Assembly (NCBI GenBank): GCA_905478925.1
Contig: CAJQKQ010000036.1
Location: 1-64,000, forward strand
Direction of reading: 5' to 3'
Length of the DNA stretch: 64,000 nucleotides
Origin: an uncultured Verrucomicrobiales bacterium
GTDB taxonomy: Bacteria > Verrucomicrobiota > Verrucomicrobiia > Verrucomicrobiales > Akkermansiaceae
Below are positions 56,276 through 64,000 of the stretch, piece by piece (within the stretch, counting starts at the first letter, position 1; the number at the start of each line of letters is the position of its first letter). The notes beneath the pieces were generated by a model. It searched no databases. It was not told the DNA's origin and was given only the letters and a program-made list of their open reading frames with translations. A program made the translations under genes and the position numbers.

Positions 56276-57607
56276 ATGAAGATCAAGCGCCGCGAACGTG
56301 ACTCCATACTACAATCCCTTCAGGCAGGGTTGGTTCCCCGACAGGGACTCCACCTCATTCAGGTCGGGCGCAAGCAGGAGACGGAGGCTCTGCTGAATGA
56401 TCTGGCAAGGATTCGAGACGGAGGGTCATCATTCAGGTTGGTGGTTGGACGCTTCGGCAGCGGCAAGAGCTTCTTTCTCAACCTGATTCGCCATGTGGCA
56501 CTCCAGCAAAATCTAGTGGTGGTCCAAGCCGACTTCACTATGGAGCGCCGACTTCACGCCAGTGGGGGCGAAGCGCGAGCACTATACTCGGAACTGATGC
56601 GCAACATGGCAACACGTGCCAAGCCCGAGGGGGGTGCCCTCGCTTCGGTCTGCACGAAGTGGATCAGTGGGCTTCAACAGGAGATCATAGGGGCGGGGGG
56701 TGATTCAAGCGATGTTGAGTCCCGGATCATGACGGACTTGAGAGATCTTCAGGACTTTGTCGGGGGCTTTGAGTTCGCTGAAGTCCTGCGAGCCTACTAT
56801 CGTGGCACGGTTAACGGCAACGAGAAGGAGAAAGCCTCCGCCTTGCGCTGGCTACGCGGGGAATACTCAACCAAAACCGAAGCCCGCCAAGACCTCGGGG
56901 TTCGACGGATTATCGACGACGAAAGCTTTTATGATAGCCTCAAACTCATGGCAGGCTTCTGCCGCAAGGCTGGATTCGACGGCATGCTGGTGCTATTCGA
57001 CGAACTGGTCGTGCTCAGCCATCGACTCCCTAGCTCACGTGCTAGAGTAGCGAACTTTGAAGCGATTCTGACTATTCTAAATGATTCGGTGCAGGGGCAT
57101 GCGGAGGGCATTGGCTTCCTGTTCGCCGGCACTGATGACAGCCTGGAAGACAAACGGCGCGGCCTTTTCTCTTACGAAGCCCTGCGCTCGCGGTTAGCGG
57201 AGAACCAATTGGCAACGGGTGGCCTGATAGACCTCTCGGGGCCGGTAATCCGGCTTCAGGCCCTTTCGCCCGAAGATCTTTTCGTGCTGCTTCGTAACAT
57301 TTCGTTCGTTCATGCAGATGGAGAAGAGGAAAGCAGGTTGGTTCCTGATGACGGGATCGCAGCACTGCTCCACAAGGCGAATGACACCTTGGGTGCCGAC
57401 TTTTTCCAGACGCCCCGCGACATTATCCGTTCGTTCGTTGGACTTTTGAATCTGATCGACCAGAATCCGAGCAAGACTTGGCAGGATATCCTCGGAATGG
57501 ATGGGATACTCAAAAAACCAGACGGCCCGGCCTCTATCGAGGAAGAGATATCCCTGAATCCTGACGAAAGCCCAGATGACGACGAACTCGCAAATTTCAA
57601 GCTCTGA
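56276..57607 (+). CDS. BrxD-like P-loop ATPase (DUF2791)
   Basis: The 443-residue protein has Walker A in VVGRFGSGKSFFLNLI and Walker B in MLVLFDELVVLSHRL. Between them are helical blocks typical of BrxD (VVVQADFTMERRLHASGGEA, MRNMATRAKPEGG). The GIGFLFAGTDDSLEDKRRGL region fits a sensor segment of the ORC/Cdc6-like ATPase clade. BrxD is the ATPase of BREX-type defence modules, where it works with a helicase. It starts 7 bp after the TerB gene. The acidic tail (DESPDDDELANF) is unusual. Confidence 0.85.
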   Translation: MKIKRRERDSILQSLQAGLVPRQGLHLIQVGRKQETEALLNDLARIRDGGSSFRLVVGRFGSGKSFFLNLIRHVALQQNLVVVQADFTMERRLHASGGEARALYSELMRNMATRAKPEGGALASVCTKWISGLQQEIIGAGGDSSDVESRIMTDLRDLQDFVGGFEFAEVLRAYYRGTVNGNEKEKASALRWLRGEYSTKTEARQDLGVRRIIDDESFYDSLKLMAGFCRKAGFDGMLVLFDELVVLSHRLPSSRARVANFEAILTILNDSVQGHAEGIGFLFAGTDDSLEDKRRGLFSYEALRSRLAENQLATGGLIDLSGPVIRLQALSPEDLFVLLRNISFVHADGEEESRLVPDDGIAALLHKANDTLGADFFQTPRDIIRSFVGLLNLIDQNPSKTWQDILGMDGILKKPDGPASIEEEISLNPDESPDDDELANFKL

Positions 57608-57625
57608 CTTTGGAGTTATCCATCC

Positions 57626-59914
57626 ATGAGCAAGGCTTTCAGCTACCTTCATCCAGCAATCCAGCGCGCCCTATGGGATATGCGCTGGAAGGAACTTAGG
57701 CAGCTTCAGGTTCGGGTCATAGAGTCCTTCTTTGACTCGGATCGTTCCCTGATCCTCTCCGCATCCACCGCGTCAGGAAAGACCGAGGCGGTCTTCCTTC
57801 CTGTCTTGTCTGCTATCGCGGATCAGCCAGTTGGTAGTGTCCGAGCACTGTATGTCGGTCCGCTCAAAGCCCTAATCAATGATCAATTCCTTAGGCTCGA
57901 AGAACTATGCCGACACGCTGACATCCCGGTTCATCGCTGGCATGGTGACGTCTCTCCCACTGCCAAACAAAGATTCCGGAAAGAACCCGGTGGAGTGTTG
58001 CTTACCACACCGGAGTCGCTGGAGTCAGCGTTCATTAACTACGGGACGCAAGTGCCCCGGATCTTTGGTGGTCTCGAGCACGTCGTAATCGACGAACTAC
58101 ATTCATTCGTTGCCGACGTTCGCGGAGCCCATCTACGCAGCCTGATAGCAAGACTCGGGCACATCACAAGTCGACCACCGCGTCAGTTCGGCCTCTCGGC
58201 AACTCTTGCCGAATTTAGTTCGGCCCGTCGGTTCCTGGTGCCCGAAGATCCGGATTCAGTTGAAGTCATCGAGGAGGAAGGTGGCTCCCGGTCGATTCGC
58301 ATAGGTCTCCGGGCCTACCCGCGACCGATACCCAGGGACGAAGGGAAGAGCGATAAACAGCAACCCAAGTTGGCGGCGACCGCTGCTGAGGCACGGGATG
58401 CGTTGCTCGCCATGACGAAAGGTTCGGTGGCTGATCCTCCATATCATCCACCAGAGGCCGATGAGGATACGTCCCTTCGCAACCTAGCTTTAGACGTGGC
58501 GGCTGTATTCGGGCACCACACCAATCTAATTTTCACAAACAGTCGGGCCATGGGCGAGATGTTAGCTGACGAGACTAACCAGATTTCCGCCGAGCAGCGA
58601 TGGACGCGCAATCCCTTTGTTCTGCACCACGGGTCGCTGTCGCGAGAGGTGAGGGAAGATGTCGAGGAGCGATTGAAGAGCGGAGAACCGCTGTCGGTTT
58701 TCTGCACCAGCACTCTTGAAATGGGTATCGACATCGGTGCCGTATATTCGGTCGGACAGCTAGGCCCTCCATGGAGCGTTTCATCCATAGTGCAGAGGCT
58801 AGGACGTTCCGGAAGACGCCAGGGCGAGTCAGCAGTTCTCCGCATCTACTCATTAGACCCTCCACCCGCTCCCGGGGCGTCGCTCGAAGACCTGTTGTGT
58901 CCGCAACTATTGCGCTCAGTCGCGATGATAGAGTTGATGCTTGAGAGATGGTTGGAGCCCTTCGATAACGATAGATTCAATTTCAGCACACTGATCCACC
59001 AAATTCTAAGCGTCCTCCGCCAGACCGGGGGAGCCAAAGCTGCCTACATACAGGAAAAATTAGTCACTAGGGGGGCTTATCGAGCTGTTGAAAGCTTACA
59101 TTTGGGTTCAATTCTGAGAAGTCTTGCAGAGGCGGAACTCATCGAGCAAATACCCACAGGTGAATTGATCCTAGCCCCTGGAGGCGAGGCCGTGACCCAC
59201 GGACGGGACTTTTATGCAGCATTCACTGGCGGCACAGACTACTCGGTTCGCCATGGCCAGGAAGATATTGGCAAACTACCTGAGGATTTAGTGCCACCTG
59301 TTGGGGAATACCTGTTACTCAACGGTCGGCGCTGGATAGTCGACGAAATCGACACTAGGGCACTGGTCGTCCAAGTCGAGCCAGCCCGTTCCCGCAAGAA
59401 ACCGGTCTTCCTGGGAGCCGGCGGATCCATTCATCGTGCTATCTTCGAGAAAATGAGAGATGTTCTCGAGAGCAAAGAATCTCCGGCCTATCTGCACGAA
59501 GACGCTGCCGGACTCCTTAATGCGGTGAGGCTATTCGCGGAAAAAAACCGAATCCTCGAACTCCCTTGGCTGGAATCCGGGGCAACCTGCATCGCATTCC
59601 CTTGGACTGGAACTAAGGGTATGGATACCTTGAGGCTCTGCGCCGCTGCGGATGGCATCGAGGTCGAGGCAAAGAAGCTCATGATCACCTATCGTTGCGA
59701 TTCGGAACATCTTCAACTGCATCTGAAAAGGGTAGCCGATGGAATTTTTGACCCGGTTGAATTAGCTTCCAACCTTAGCAAGCCCCACCGAGATAAGTTC
59801 GACGATTTGTTACCGCCTGATTTGCTAAACTTGTCGAATTCGGAGAGAGCAATCTCAACTGATGATGCTCGTGACGCAGTTACAGCAATGCTCCAAAGAA
59901 GAGACAACCCCTGA
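57626..59914 (+). CDS. Lhr/BrxHI-like DEAD/DEAH helicase
   Basis: The 762-residue superfamily 2 helicase has motif I LSASTASGKTEAVFLPVL, Ia ALYVGPLKALINDQF, Ib LTTPESLESAF, motif II VVIDELHSFVADVRG, motif III FGLSATL, motif IV NLIFTNSRAMGEML, motif V CTSTLEMGIDIGAV and motif VI QRLGRSGRRQGES. The C-terminal about 300 residues are of the Lhr winged-helix and accessory type. Motif II is DELH. Together with BrxD-like and TerB genes it forms a likely defence module. No nuclease domain was recognised in it. Its codons are also less GC-rich than those of the flanking genes. Confidence 0.88.
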   Translation: MSKAFSYLHPAIQRALWDMRWKELRQLQVRVIESFFDSDRSLILSASTASGKTEAVFLPVLSAIADQPVGSVRALYVGPLKALINDQFLRLEELCRHADIPVHRWHGDVSPTAKQRFRKEPGGVLLTTPESLESAFINYGTQVPRIFGGLEHVVIDELHSFVADVRGAHLRSLIARLGHITSRPPRQFGLSATLAEFSSARRFLVPEDPDSVEVIEEEGGSRSIRIGLRAYPRPIPRDEGKSDKQQPKLAATAAEARDALLAMTKGSVADPPYHPPEADEDTSLRNLALDVAAVFGHHTNLIFTNSRAMGEMLADETNQISAEQRWTRNPFVLHHGSLSREVREDVEERLKSGEPLSVFCTSTLEMGIDIGAVYSVGQLGPPWSVSSIVQRLGRSGRRQGESAVLRIYSLDPPPAPGASLEDLLCPQLLRSVAMIELMLERWLEPFDNDRFNFSTLIHQILSVLRQTGGAKAAYIQEKLVTRGAYRAVESLHLGSILRSLAEAELIEQIPTGELILAPGGEAVTHGRDFYAAFTGGTDYSVRHGQEDIGKLPEDLVPPVGEYLLLNGRRWIVDEIDTRALVVQVEPARSRKKPVFLGAGGSIHRAIFEKMRDVLESKESPAYLHEDAAGLLNAVRLFAEKNRILELPWLESGATCIAFPWTGTKGMDTLRLCAAADGIEVEAKKLMITYRCDSEHLQLHLKRVADGIFDPVELASNLSKPHRDKFDDLLPPDLLNLSNSERAISTDDARDAVTAMLQRRDNP

Positions 59915-60093
59915 CAAGCCCTCGCCGCTCCCGTCTTCCACATTACAGAGTAGCAGGTCATTGACGATGTATGGCTCCAAATAGACTGCTATCGGCCGAG
60001 GGATTGCAGGCAGTGGAAGTATCAAGGAGTCCGCAGGCCCAATGAATCGCAGATGCTCGGAAGTGTTCACCCCCACCCTATCCCTAAAAGGAG

Positions 60094-60126
60094 AAAGGCG
60101 CTAAGTCGTTTAAACTTAGCGCCTTT
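60094..60126 (-). terminator. Intrinsic terminator of tRNA-fMet
   Basis: AAAGGCGCTAAGT (60094-60106) and ACTTAGCGCCTTT (60114-60126) pair perfectly over 13 bp with a 7-nt loop. On the minus strand CTCCTTTT follows. It sits 3 bp past the tRNA 3' end. Confidence 0.8.
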
Positions 60127-60129
60127 CAT

Positions 60130-60206
60130 TGGTTGCGGGAGCAGGATTTGAACCTACGATCTTCAGGTTATGAGCCTGACGAGATACCTGACTTCTCCAT
60201 CCCGCG
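60130..60206 (-). tRNA. Initiator tRNA-fMet (anticodon CAT)
   Basis: The 77-nt minus-strand tRNA has the initiator mark: an unpaired C1-A72 at the end of the acceptor stem (CGCGGGA / TCCCGCA). The anticodon is CAT in loop CTCATAA. The D-arm and T-arm (GGTTCAAATCC) match bacterial fMet tRNAs, and CCA is encoded. The anticodon stem is TCAGG/CCTGA, so the first of the three classical G-C pairs is A29-U41. The only tRNA gene next to the defence island is this one. Confidence 0.93.
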
Positions 60207-60316
60207 TTTGGATTGCCCGCCTTCCGGTGGGACGGCGAAACTATTCCACAAATTCGATTTTGATCAAGGGAAAATTTTGCCAATCCTTACGATTTTTGCT
60301 CTGATGCGGCGGTCGA

Positions 60317-61210
60317 ATGAAAGTAGCACGCCCAGCAAGGATAATTCTCGAATCGGATGAGTGGCAAGGCATCGCAGCCTGCCACCTCGAATCGGCGCGA
60401 ACTTATACGGATGCCCCCCGTCACAGGCGCGACCGCGGGGAGCGCCATCCGGTAGAGGATTTCCTTTTCGAATACTATCCCTACTCCTTCGCGCTACTGG
60501 AACACTGGCACCCGGGTTTGGGTGTGTCGCTGCGTTTCAATTGCCGGGAAGACCTGCCGCTGCAATTTACTGGCAAACGCTATCGCTCCGATAACGATCT
60601 CTGTTTCCTCGATCCCGAAATGCTCACGGAAAAGGAACGCGACCGCCTCAGTTGGATCGCCAACCTACTCAGGGCAACGCAGTCCCATGCGCCGAACTTC
60701 GCCTGCCACGGCCTCCACGAGTGGGCGATGGTCTACCGCGCGGAGGAAATTCGCCACTCCTCGCTCGCACCGCTGCGTATACCTCAAGAGCAGATCGACG
60801 CCTTGATTGAGTCCCGCCCCATCGCCTGCACTCACCACGACGCATTTCGCTTTTTCGCAAAGCAGGCGCGCCCGTTGAACCGTCTTCAACCGACCATTGA
60901 TACGCGCCACGAGAACGAACAGCCGGGCTGCGTCCACGCAAATATGGATCTCTACAAATGGGCGGCAAAATCCATGCCTTGGATCGGCTCCGATCTGCTG
61001 CTGGAAACGTTCCGACTCGCTGCGGAATTGCGTGATCTCGATATGCGCGCCAGCCCCTACGACCTTTCGCGCTGGGGAGTGGAGCCGGTGAAAATCGAAA
61101 CCGCAGAGGGTCGTAGCGAATATGAGGCGGAGCAACGCCGCCTCGCCGCCATCGCGACCGAGCTCAGGGATAGGCTCATCCGGGCAATCGAAAACATTTT
61201 TGGCAGCTAG
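60317..61210 (+). CDS. Conserved hypothetical protein (often named 3-methyladenine DNA glycosylase)
   Basis: The 297-residue protein carries the pattern of a widespread uncharacterised family: HPVEDFLFEYYPYSFALLEHWHPG, HGLHEWAMVYRAEEIRHSS and LRIPQEQIDALIESRPIACTHHDAFRFF. Databases often label it 3-methyladenine DNA glycosylase, but no HhH-GPD or Mpg fold motif is visible, so that label is not adopted. Conserved histidines suggest metal or nucleotide binding. It stands alone between tRNA-fMet and the nested repeats. Confidence 0.75.
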   Translation: MKVARPARIILESDEWQGIAACHLESARTYTDAPRHRRDRGERHPVEDFLFEYYPYSFALLEHWHPGLGVSLRFNCREDLPLQFTGKRYRSDNDLCFLDPEMLTEKERDRLSWIANLLRATQSHAPNFACHGLHEWAMVYRAEEIRHSSLAPLRIPQEQIDALIESRPIACTHHDAFRFFAKQARPLNRLQPTIDTRHENEQPGCVHANMDLYKWAAKSMPWIGSDLLLETFRLAAELRDLDMRASPYDLSRWGVEPVKIETAEGRSEYEAEQRRLAAIATELRDRLIRAIENIFGS

Positions 61211-61213
61211 ACA

Positions 61214-61543
61214 GCCGCGCATAGAGAATTGTAAAAAAGAGGAGTGGTCGTCTCTGTTGCTTCCATTGTCCGTATTCAAATATCGTCCAAGTCATTCAAT
61301 CATGGTAGGGCTGATCCGGCTCGGTCGGCCCTGATCAAAAAACGCAAGCTCCGTATCTCAGGAAAGGGAGTGAAGCCACGGCAAGATAGGTCATTTCCCC
61401 CGGGATCTCACTTTCGTGTGGGTGAGCGGGCCGCTAGATTTTTAAAGTGGGCTGACCGAGCCGGATCAGCCCTACCGTATTCAAACATCGTCCAAGCCTT
61501 TGCGGCTTTGCGGCTTTGCGCGAGTCCTTCCCTGGAAATCGGT
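61214..61543 (-). repeat. 120-bp dispersed repeat, copy 2, split by an inserted element
   Basis: Inverted relative to 49293-49413. The left part (61214-61299) holds GCCGCGCATAGAGAA to CGTCCAAGTCATTC. The right part (61476-61543) holds CGTATTCAAACATCGTCCAAG to CCCTGGAAATCGGTT. The motif CGTATTCAAAYATCGTCCAAG occurs on both sides of the insertion. The whole of 61211-61572 is repeat sequence. Confidence 0.7.
61305..61475. mobile_element. 171-bp MITE-like element inside the dispersed repeat
   Basis: The terminal inverted repeats GTAGGGCTGATCCGGCTCGG.. (61305-61331) and its complement (61449-61475) are 27 bp long with one mismatch. The 117-bp centre has no gene. It has inserted in, or recombined with, the older 120-bp repeat. 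Confidence 0.75.
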
Positions 61544-61572
61544 TCTTCCAAAATTACAAAGCCTGACGCGCA

Positions 61573-62454
61573 CTAGACTGATTGCCAGCCCAGCTTTTGA
61601 CGGAGAGCCGCGTAGAAGGACTTCCCTTCGAGACGCAGTAGGCTGAACGTCCGATCAGATTTTTTCACGCTGACCCGGTCTCCGGGATCGATGCGGGTGG
61701 TGTCGCGGCCGTCGACAGTGAACAGCATCGGCCCGTCATCGGCACGCTCCGGGGATATCTCGATTTCCGAATCATCGGAAAGCACCAGCGATCTCTGGCT
61801 CAAGCTGTGCGGGCAAATCGGGGTGACAACCATCACCGAGGATTGCGGGGCGATGAGCGGGCCGCCTGCGGAAAGCGAATAGGCAGTGGAACCGGTGGGT
61901 GTCGCCACAATCAGGCCGTCGGCTCGGTAGCGGTTGAGCCATTCACCGTTGACCATCGCCTTGAGTGTCACGAGCCGCCCGGTCTCGCCCCGAGCCATCG
62001 CTACCTCGTTGAGTGCGTGATATACCACGGTCGATCCATCGGAACGAGTAACCGTCGCCTCCAGCAAGGCTCTCGGGCAGATCGAATACCGCCCTTCAAC
62101 CACCGCATTTGCGAAAAGATCGATATCCGTATCCATGCAGCTTGTGAGGAAGCCGAGGTTGCCGATGTTGATGCCGGCAACCGGCTTTTCGAATTTCCCG
62201 AAACGAGAAACAGCATGCATCATCGTCCCGTCACCACCGAGCACAGCGGCCAGATCAACCTGCCCCGCGAACTCCGCCGCAGGTACACCGCCCTCTTCCC
62301 CGACCATCTCCGCAGTCCTGCTGTCCAGTATACATTCGCAGCCGCGCGTCTTCAGCGCCGTCCGCAAGGCCAGCATTGTTTTTAGGCCCTCGGGCTTCTG
62401 CGGGTTGAGCAATATCCCTACTTTCAATTCCAAGCACCCTGCTAGATATTTCAC
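61573..62454 (-). CDS. nadK: NAD kinase
   Basis: NadK (EC 2.7.1.23) makes NADP from NAD and ATP. The 293-residue protein has the GGDGT motif in LAAVLGGDGTMMHAVS, the NE motif in VVYHALNEVAMARG, and the glycine-rich DGLIVATPTGSTAYSLSAGGP block. The C-terminal VDGRDTTRIDPGDRVSV is typical. ATG 62454 is used; a TTG closer to LKVGILLNPQKPE is possible. It is followed by the dispersed repeat on its 3' side. Confidence 0.94.
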   Translation of the reverse strand: MKYLAGCLELKVGILLNPQKPEGLKTMLALRTALKTRGCECILDSRTAEMVGEEGGVPAAEFAGQVDLAAVLGGDGTMMHAVSRFGKFEKPVAGINIGNLGFLTSCMDTDIDLFANAVVEGRYSICPRALLEATVTRSDGSTVVYHALNEVAMARGETGRLVTLKAMVNGEWLNRYRADGLIVATPTGSTAYSLSAGGPLIAPQSSVMVVTPICPHSLSQRSLVLSDDSEIEISPERADDGPMLFTVDGRDTTRIDPGDRVSVKKSDRTFSLLRLEGKSFYAALRQKLGWQSV

Positions 62455-62491
62455 CTCATGACAAGCAAGGAAGCGGTTCTGTGGAAATTTA

Positions 62492-63547
62492 CTACTTCCC
62501 TATCATCTCCTTCACCTTTGGAACGATATCCGAGAGCTCTTCCACGACCACGAACTCCCCGTTGTGGCACCATTCACGAAGCAGTTTGATCAGGGGTGAC
62601 CAAAACCGGGTTCCACTTTCATCGAGTCTGTCAAAGACGATCACCGGCTTGCCCTCCATGCCTTTATTTCGCTGATGCTTGAAGATCATCAGCGCCAGCA
62701 TCTCCTGCACAGTTCCCGCTCCGCCTGGGAAAATGACAAACGCATCCGAGCGCTCGATCATGATCTCCATCCGAGTGTAGATATCCGGCTTCAGCCAAAA
62801 GCTGGAGAGTCCGTCAGGAAGCCCTTCCAGCTCGATGATGTGGGGCACGTTCGATCCACCGGTCCAACCGCCCGCCTCAACCGAGCCGCGGACAACCGCG
62901 CCCATGATCCCGGAACTGCCCGCACCGGAGACACATCCGAGCCGGTTTTCAGCAAGGGTTTTGCCAAGCTCGTAACCGTCCTGCAGATAATCTTTATTCT
63001 CAATCGATGCGGAGCAGAAAACGCAAACATTGCCCACGTGCCCTTCCGGCAAGGGAGTCTCGAAGGACGGCGCAGCGACATTACCCGTCCGTTCCCGTCC
63101 GACATCAGGAAGTCCTTCCACGCGCGCGTTTTCCAAGAGTTCAAGGACATGATCGATGTTATCAGCACGGAGCATATAGTCCCTGGGATTCTGTTTCACG
63201 GTTCCCAACTCTTTCAGGTGCTCCAGCAAGCCGTAAAGTGGCGACCACGAACGATCCGAATCCAGCAGGACCGTCGGGTTGTTCTCCAGGTTCTTGTCCC
63301 GCGTCTGATAGCCGACGAATATCGAAACCGCCTTGAATAGGTCTTCGAGCGTCGCACCCGGCGTGAACACGAAAGCATCCGCCTCAACGATTTTTCCTTC
63401 GATGTTGGAGAGGGATATTCGCTGGTCACCGTTGGAATTGTAGATGTCCCAACCCTTACTGAAGAGCTGGTAAAGAAGCCACGCTCTGGTTTCCCTGTTC
63501 GGATCCTTTTCCCCTGTAACCGTTCCCGCTATTCTTACCTTTGGCAT
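62492..63547 (-). CDS. LOG-family protein with two tandem LOG-like domains
   Basis: The C-terminal domain (about residues 170-351) is LOG/lysine-decarboxylase-like: GVVCVFCSA-type start, SGAGSSGIMGAVVRGSVEAGG, and RMEIMIERSDAFVIFPGGAGTVQEM with the PGGxGT signature. The N-terminal 150 residues repeat the same fold in diverged form (ADAFVFTPGATLEDLFKAV, SDRSWSPLYGLLEHL), lacking PGGxGT. LOG enzymes hydrolyse nucleoside 5'-monophosphates to free base and ribose-phosphate. ATG 63547 starts the first strand (MPKVRIAGTV). It is divergent from a cytosine deaminase. Confidence 0.8.
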   Translation of the reverse strand: MPKVRIAGTVTGEKDPNRETRAWLLYQLFSKGWDIYNSNGDQRISLSNIEGKIVEADAFVFTPGATLEDLFKAVSIFVGYQTRDKNLENNPTVLLDSDRSWSPLYGLLEHLKELGTVKQNPRDYMLRADNIDHVLELLENARVEGLPDVGRERTGNVAAPSFETPLPEGHVGNVCVFCSASIENKDYLQDGYELGKTLAENRLGCVSGAGSSGIMGAVVRGSVEAGGWTGGSNVPHIIELEGLPDGLSSFWLKPDIYTRMEIMIERSDAFVIFPGGAGTVQEMLALMIFKHQRNKGMEGKPVIVFDRLDESGTRFWSPLIKLLREWCHNGEFVVVEELSDIVPKVKEMIGK

Positions 63548-63629
63548 GTGTATTTTTCGTCGTTGTTTCCCGTGCTGACAGCTCGTGTTTCGCTGGACGG
63601 CAGGGTGATTGGAAAGCACATTCTCTGCC

Positions 63630-64000
63630 ATGGATGCATTTCTTCAAGCCGCAGTTGAAGAGGCCATGCAAGGTCTGCGCGAAGGTGGAATCCCGATCGG
63701 GAGCGTGATCGTCCACGACGGTGAAATCATCGGCCGTGGCCACAACAGGCGCATTCAGAAAGGCAGCACGGTCTTGCACGGGGAAATGGACGCACTCGAG
63801 AATGCGGGACGCCTGCCCCCATCCATCTACCGTGAGTGCACCCTCTACACCACACTCTCACCCTGCCCGATGTGCAGCGGCGCGATCCTGCTCTATAAAA
63901 TCCCTCGCGTCATTATCGGCGAAAATCGCACTTTTCTCGGAGCGGAGGATCATCTCAAGGCCAAGGGCGTGGAACTCACCCTCGCCAACGATCCGTCCTG
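63630..64000 (+). CDS. FCY1-type cytosine deaminase, cut by window end
   Basis: The zinc-dependent deaminase fold has the HxE site in STVLHGEMDALENAG and the PCxxC site in LSPCPMCSGAILLY. The surroundings (GLREGGIPIGSVIVHDGEII, GRGHNRRIQKGS, YRECTLYTTLSPC) match yeast FCY1 cytosine deaminase much better than tRNA adenosine deaminase TadA. It would release ammonia from cytosine to give uracil. About 123 residues are seen, and the remaining part lies outside the window. It is divergent from the LOG gene, and both fit base salvage. Confidence 0.88.
   Translation, partial: MDAFLQAAVEEAMQGLREGGIPIGSVIVHDGEIIGRGHNRRIQKGSTVLHGEMDALENAGRLPPSIYRECTLYTTLSPCPMCSGAILLYKIPRVIIGENRTFLGAEDHLKAKGVELTLANDPS

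Noticed and set aside
59855..60076. 73-codon minus-strand frame with a smooth hydrophobic stretch (PLPAIPRPIAVYLEPYIV)
   Set aside because: It overlaps the helicase 3' end, has no start signal or recognised family, and could be chance; a decayed host gene at the island's right edge remains possible.

Overview
The window looks like a chromosomal segment of a Verrucomicrobiota bacterium, probably near Luteolibacter, Haloferula or other Akkermansiaceae/Verrucomicrobiaceae. This is an inference from gene content, since no rRNA gene is present. The pointers are L-rhamnose catabolism with a fused RhaEW aldolase/dehydrogenase, secreted sialate O-acetylesterase, an SHD1-like esterase, GHL10 and DUF1080 proteins, many small zinc-ribbon membrane proteins, weak Shine-Dalgarno sequences, high GC and fairly loose gene packing.

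Layout. 0-5 kb: a RidA-like protein, tRNA-Tyr, CstA, a TPR protein and a badly deleted secreted-protein gene. 5-9 kb: the first rhamnose locus (AraC-type regulator, divergent RhaA isomerase, permease, 57-aa membrane peptide), with a MITE-like palindromic element in the shared promoter region. 9-12 kb: a two-component pair whose kinase has discoidin-like extracytoplasmic domains. 12-24 kb: glycine-rich RRM protein, DUF4250, DUF2007, CDF transporter, coiled-coil membrane proteins, double-thioredoxin protein, GHL10, RNase D, MetX, ClC and MscS. 25-34 kb: ClpB, a NuoF with no other nuo genes, a secreted protein, NadD, a PhoBR-like pair and a left-handed beta-helix transferase. 34-37 kb: an ExbB-ExbD-TonB-like operon and a LON-domain gene with an in-frame amber codon. 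37-45 kb: a secreted NAGPA-type protein, a lipoprotein, a PurD-PyrR fusion with a membrane protein and PyrB, then rplY-pth-rpsF-ssb on the other strand and a glycerate kinase. 45-49 kb: tRNA-Val and the second rhamnose locus (DeoR regulator divergent from RhaEW). 49-52 kb: secreted esterases. 52.9-59.9 kb: a probable horizontally acquired defence island. 60-64 kb: initiator tRNA, a conserved hypothetical protein, nested repeats, NAD kinase, a tandem LOG-like protein and an FCY1-type cytosine deaminase cut off by the window end.

How the genes work together. RhaA converts L-rhamnose to rhamnulose. A kinase not seen here would phosphorylate it, and RhaEW would cleave the product to DHAP and lactaldehyde and oxidise the aldehyde. 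The two rhamnose loci lie 40 kb apart, have different regulators, and each carries a copy of the same CTAG-flanked palindromic element. The PurD-PyrR fusion puts a purine-synthesis enzyme and a pyrimidine regulator domain in one polypeptide, just upstream of pyrB.

The best candidates for something new are (1) the three-gene island at 53218-59914, which encodes a membrane-anchored HhH/TerB_N/TerB/TerB_C protein, a BrxD-like ATPase and an Lhr/BrxHI-like helicase next to a truncated hsdM, and (2) the PurD-PyrR fusion. Several broken genes (4753, 18638, 36365, 45570, 52366, 52920) and three families of short inverted-repeat elements show that the intergenic regions are being actively reshaped.
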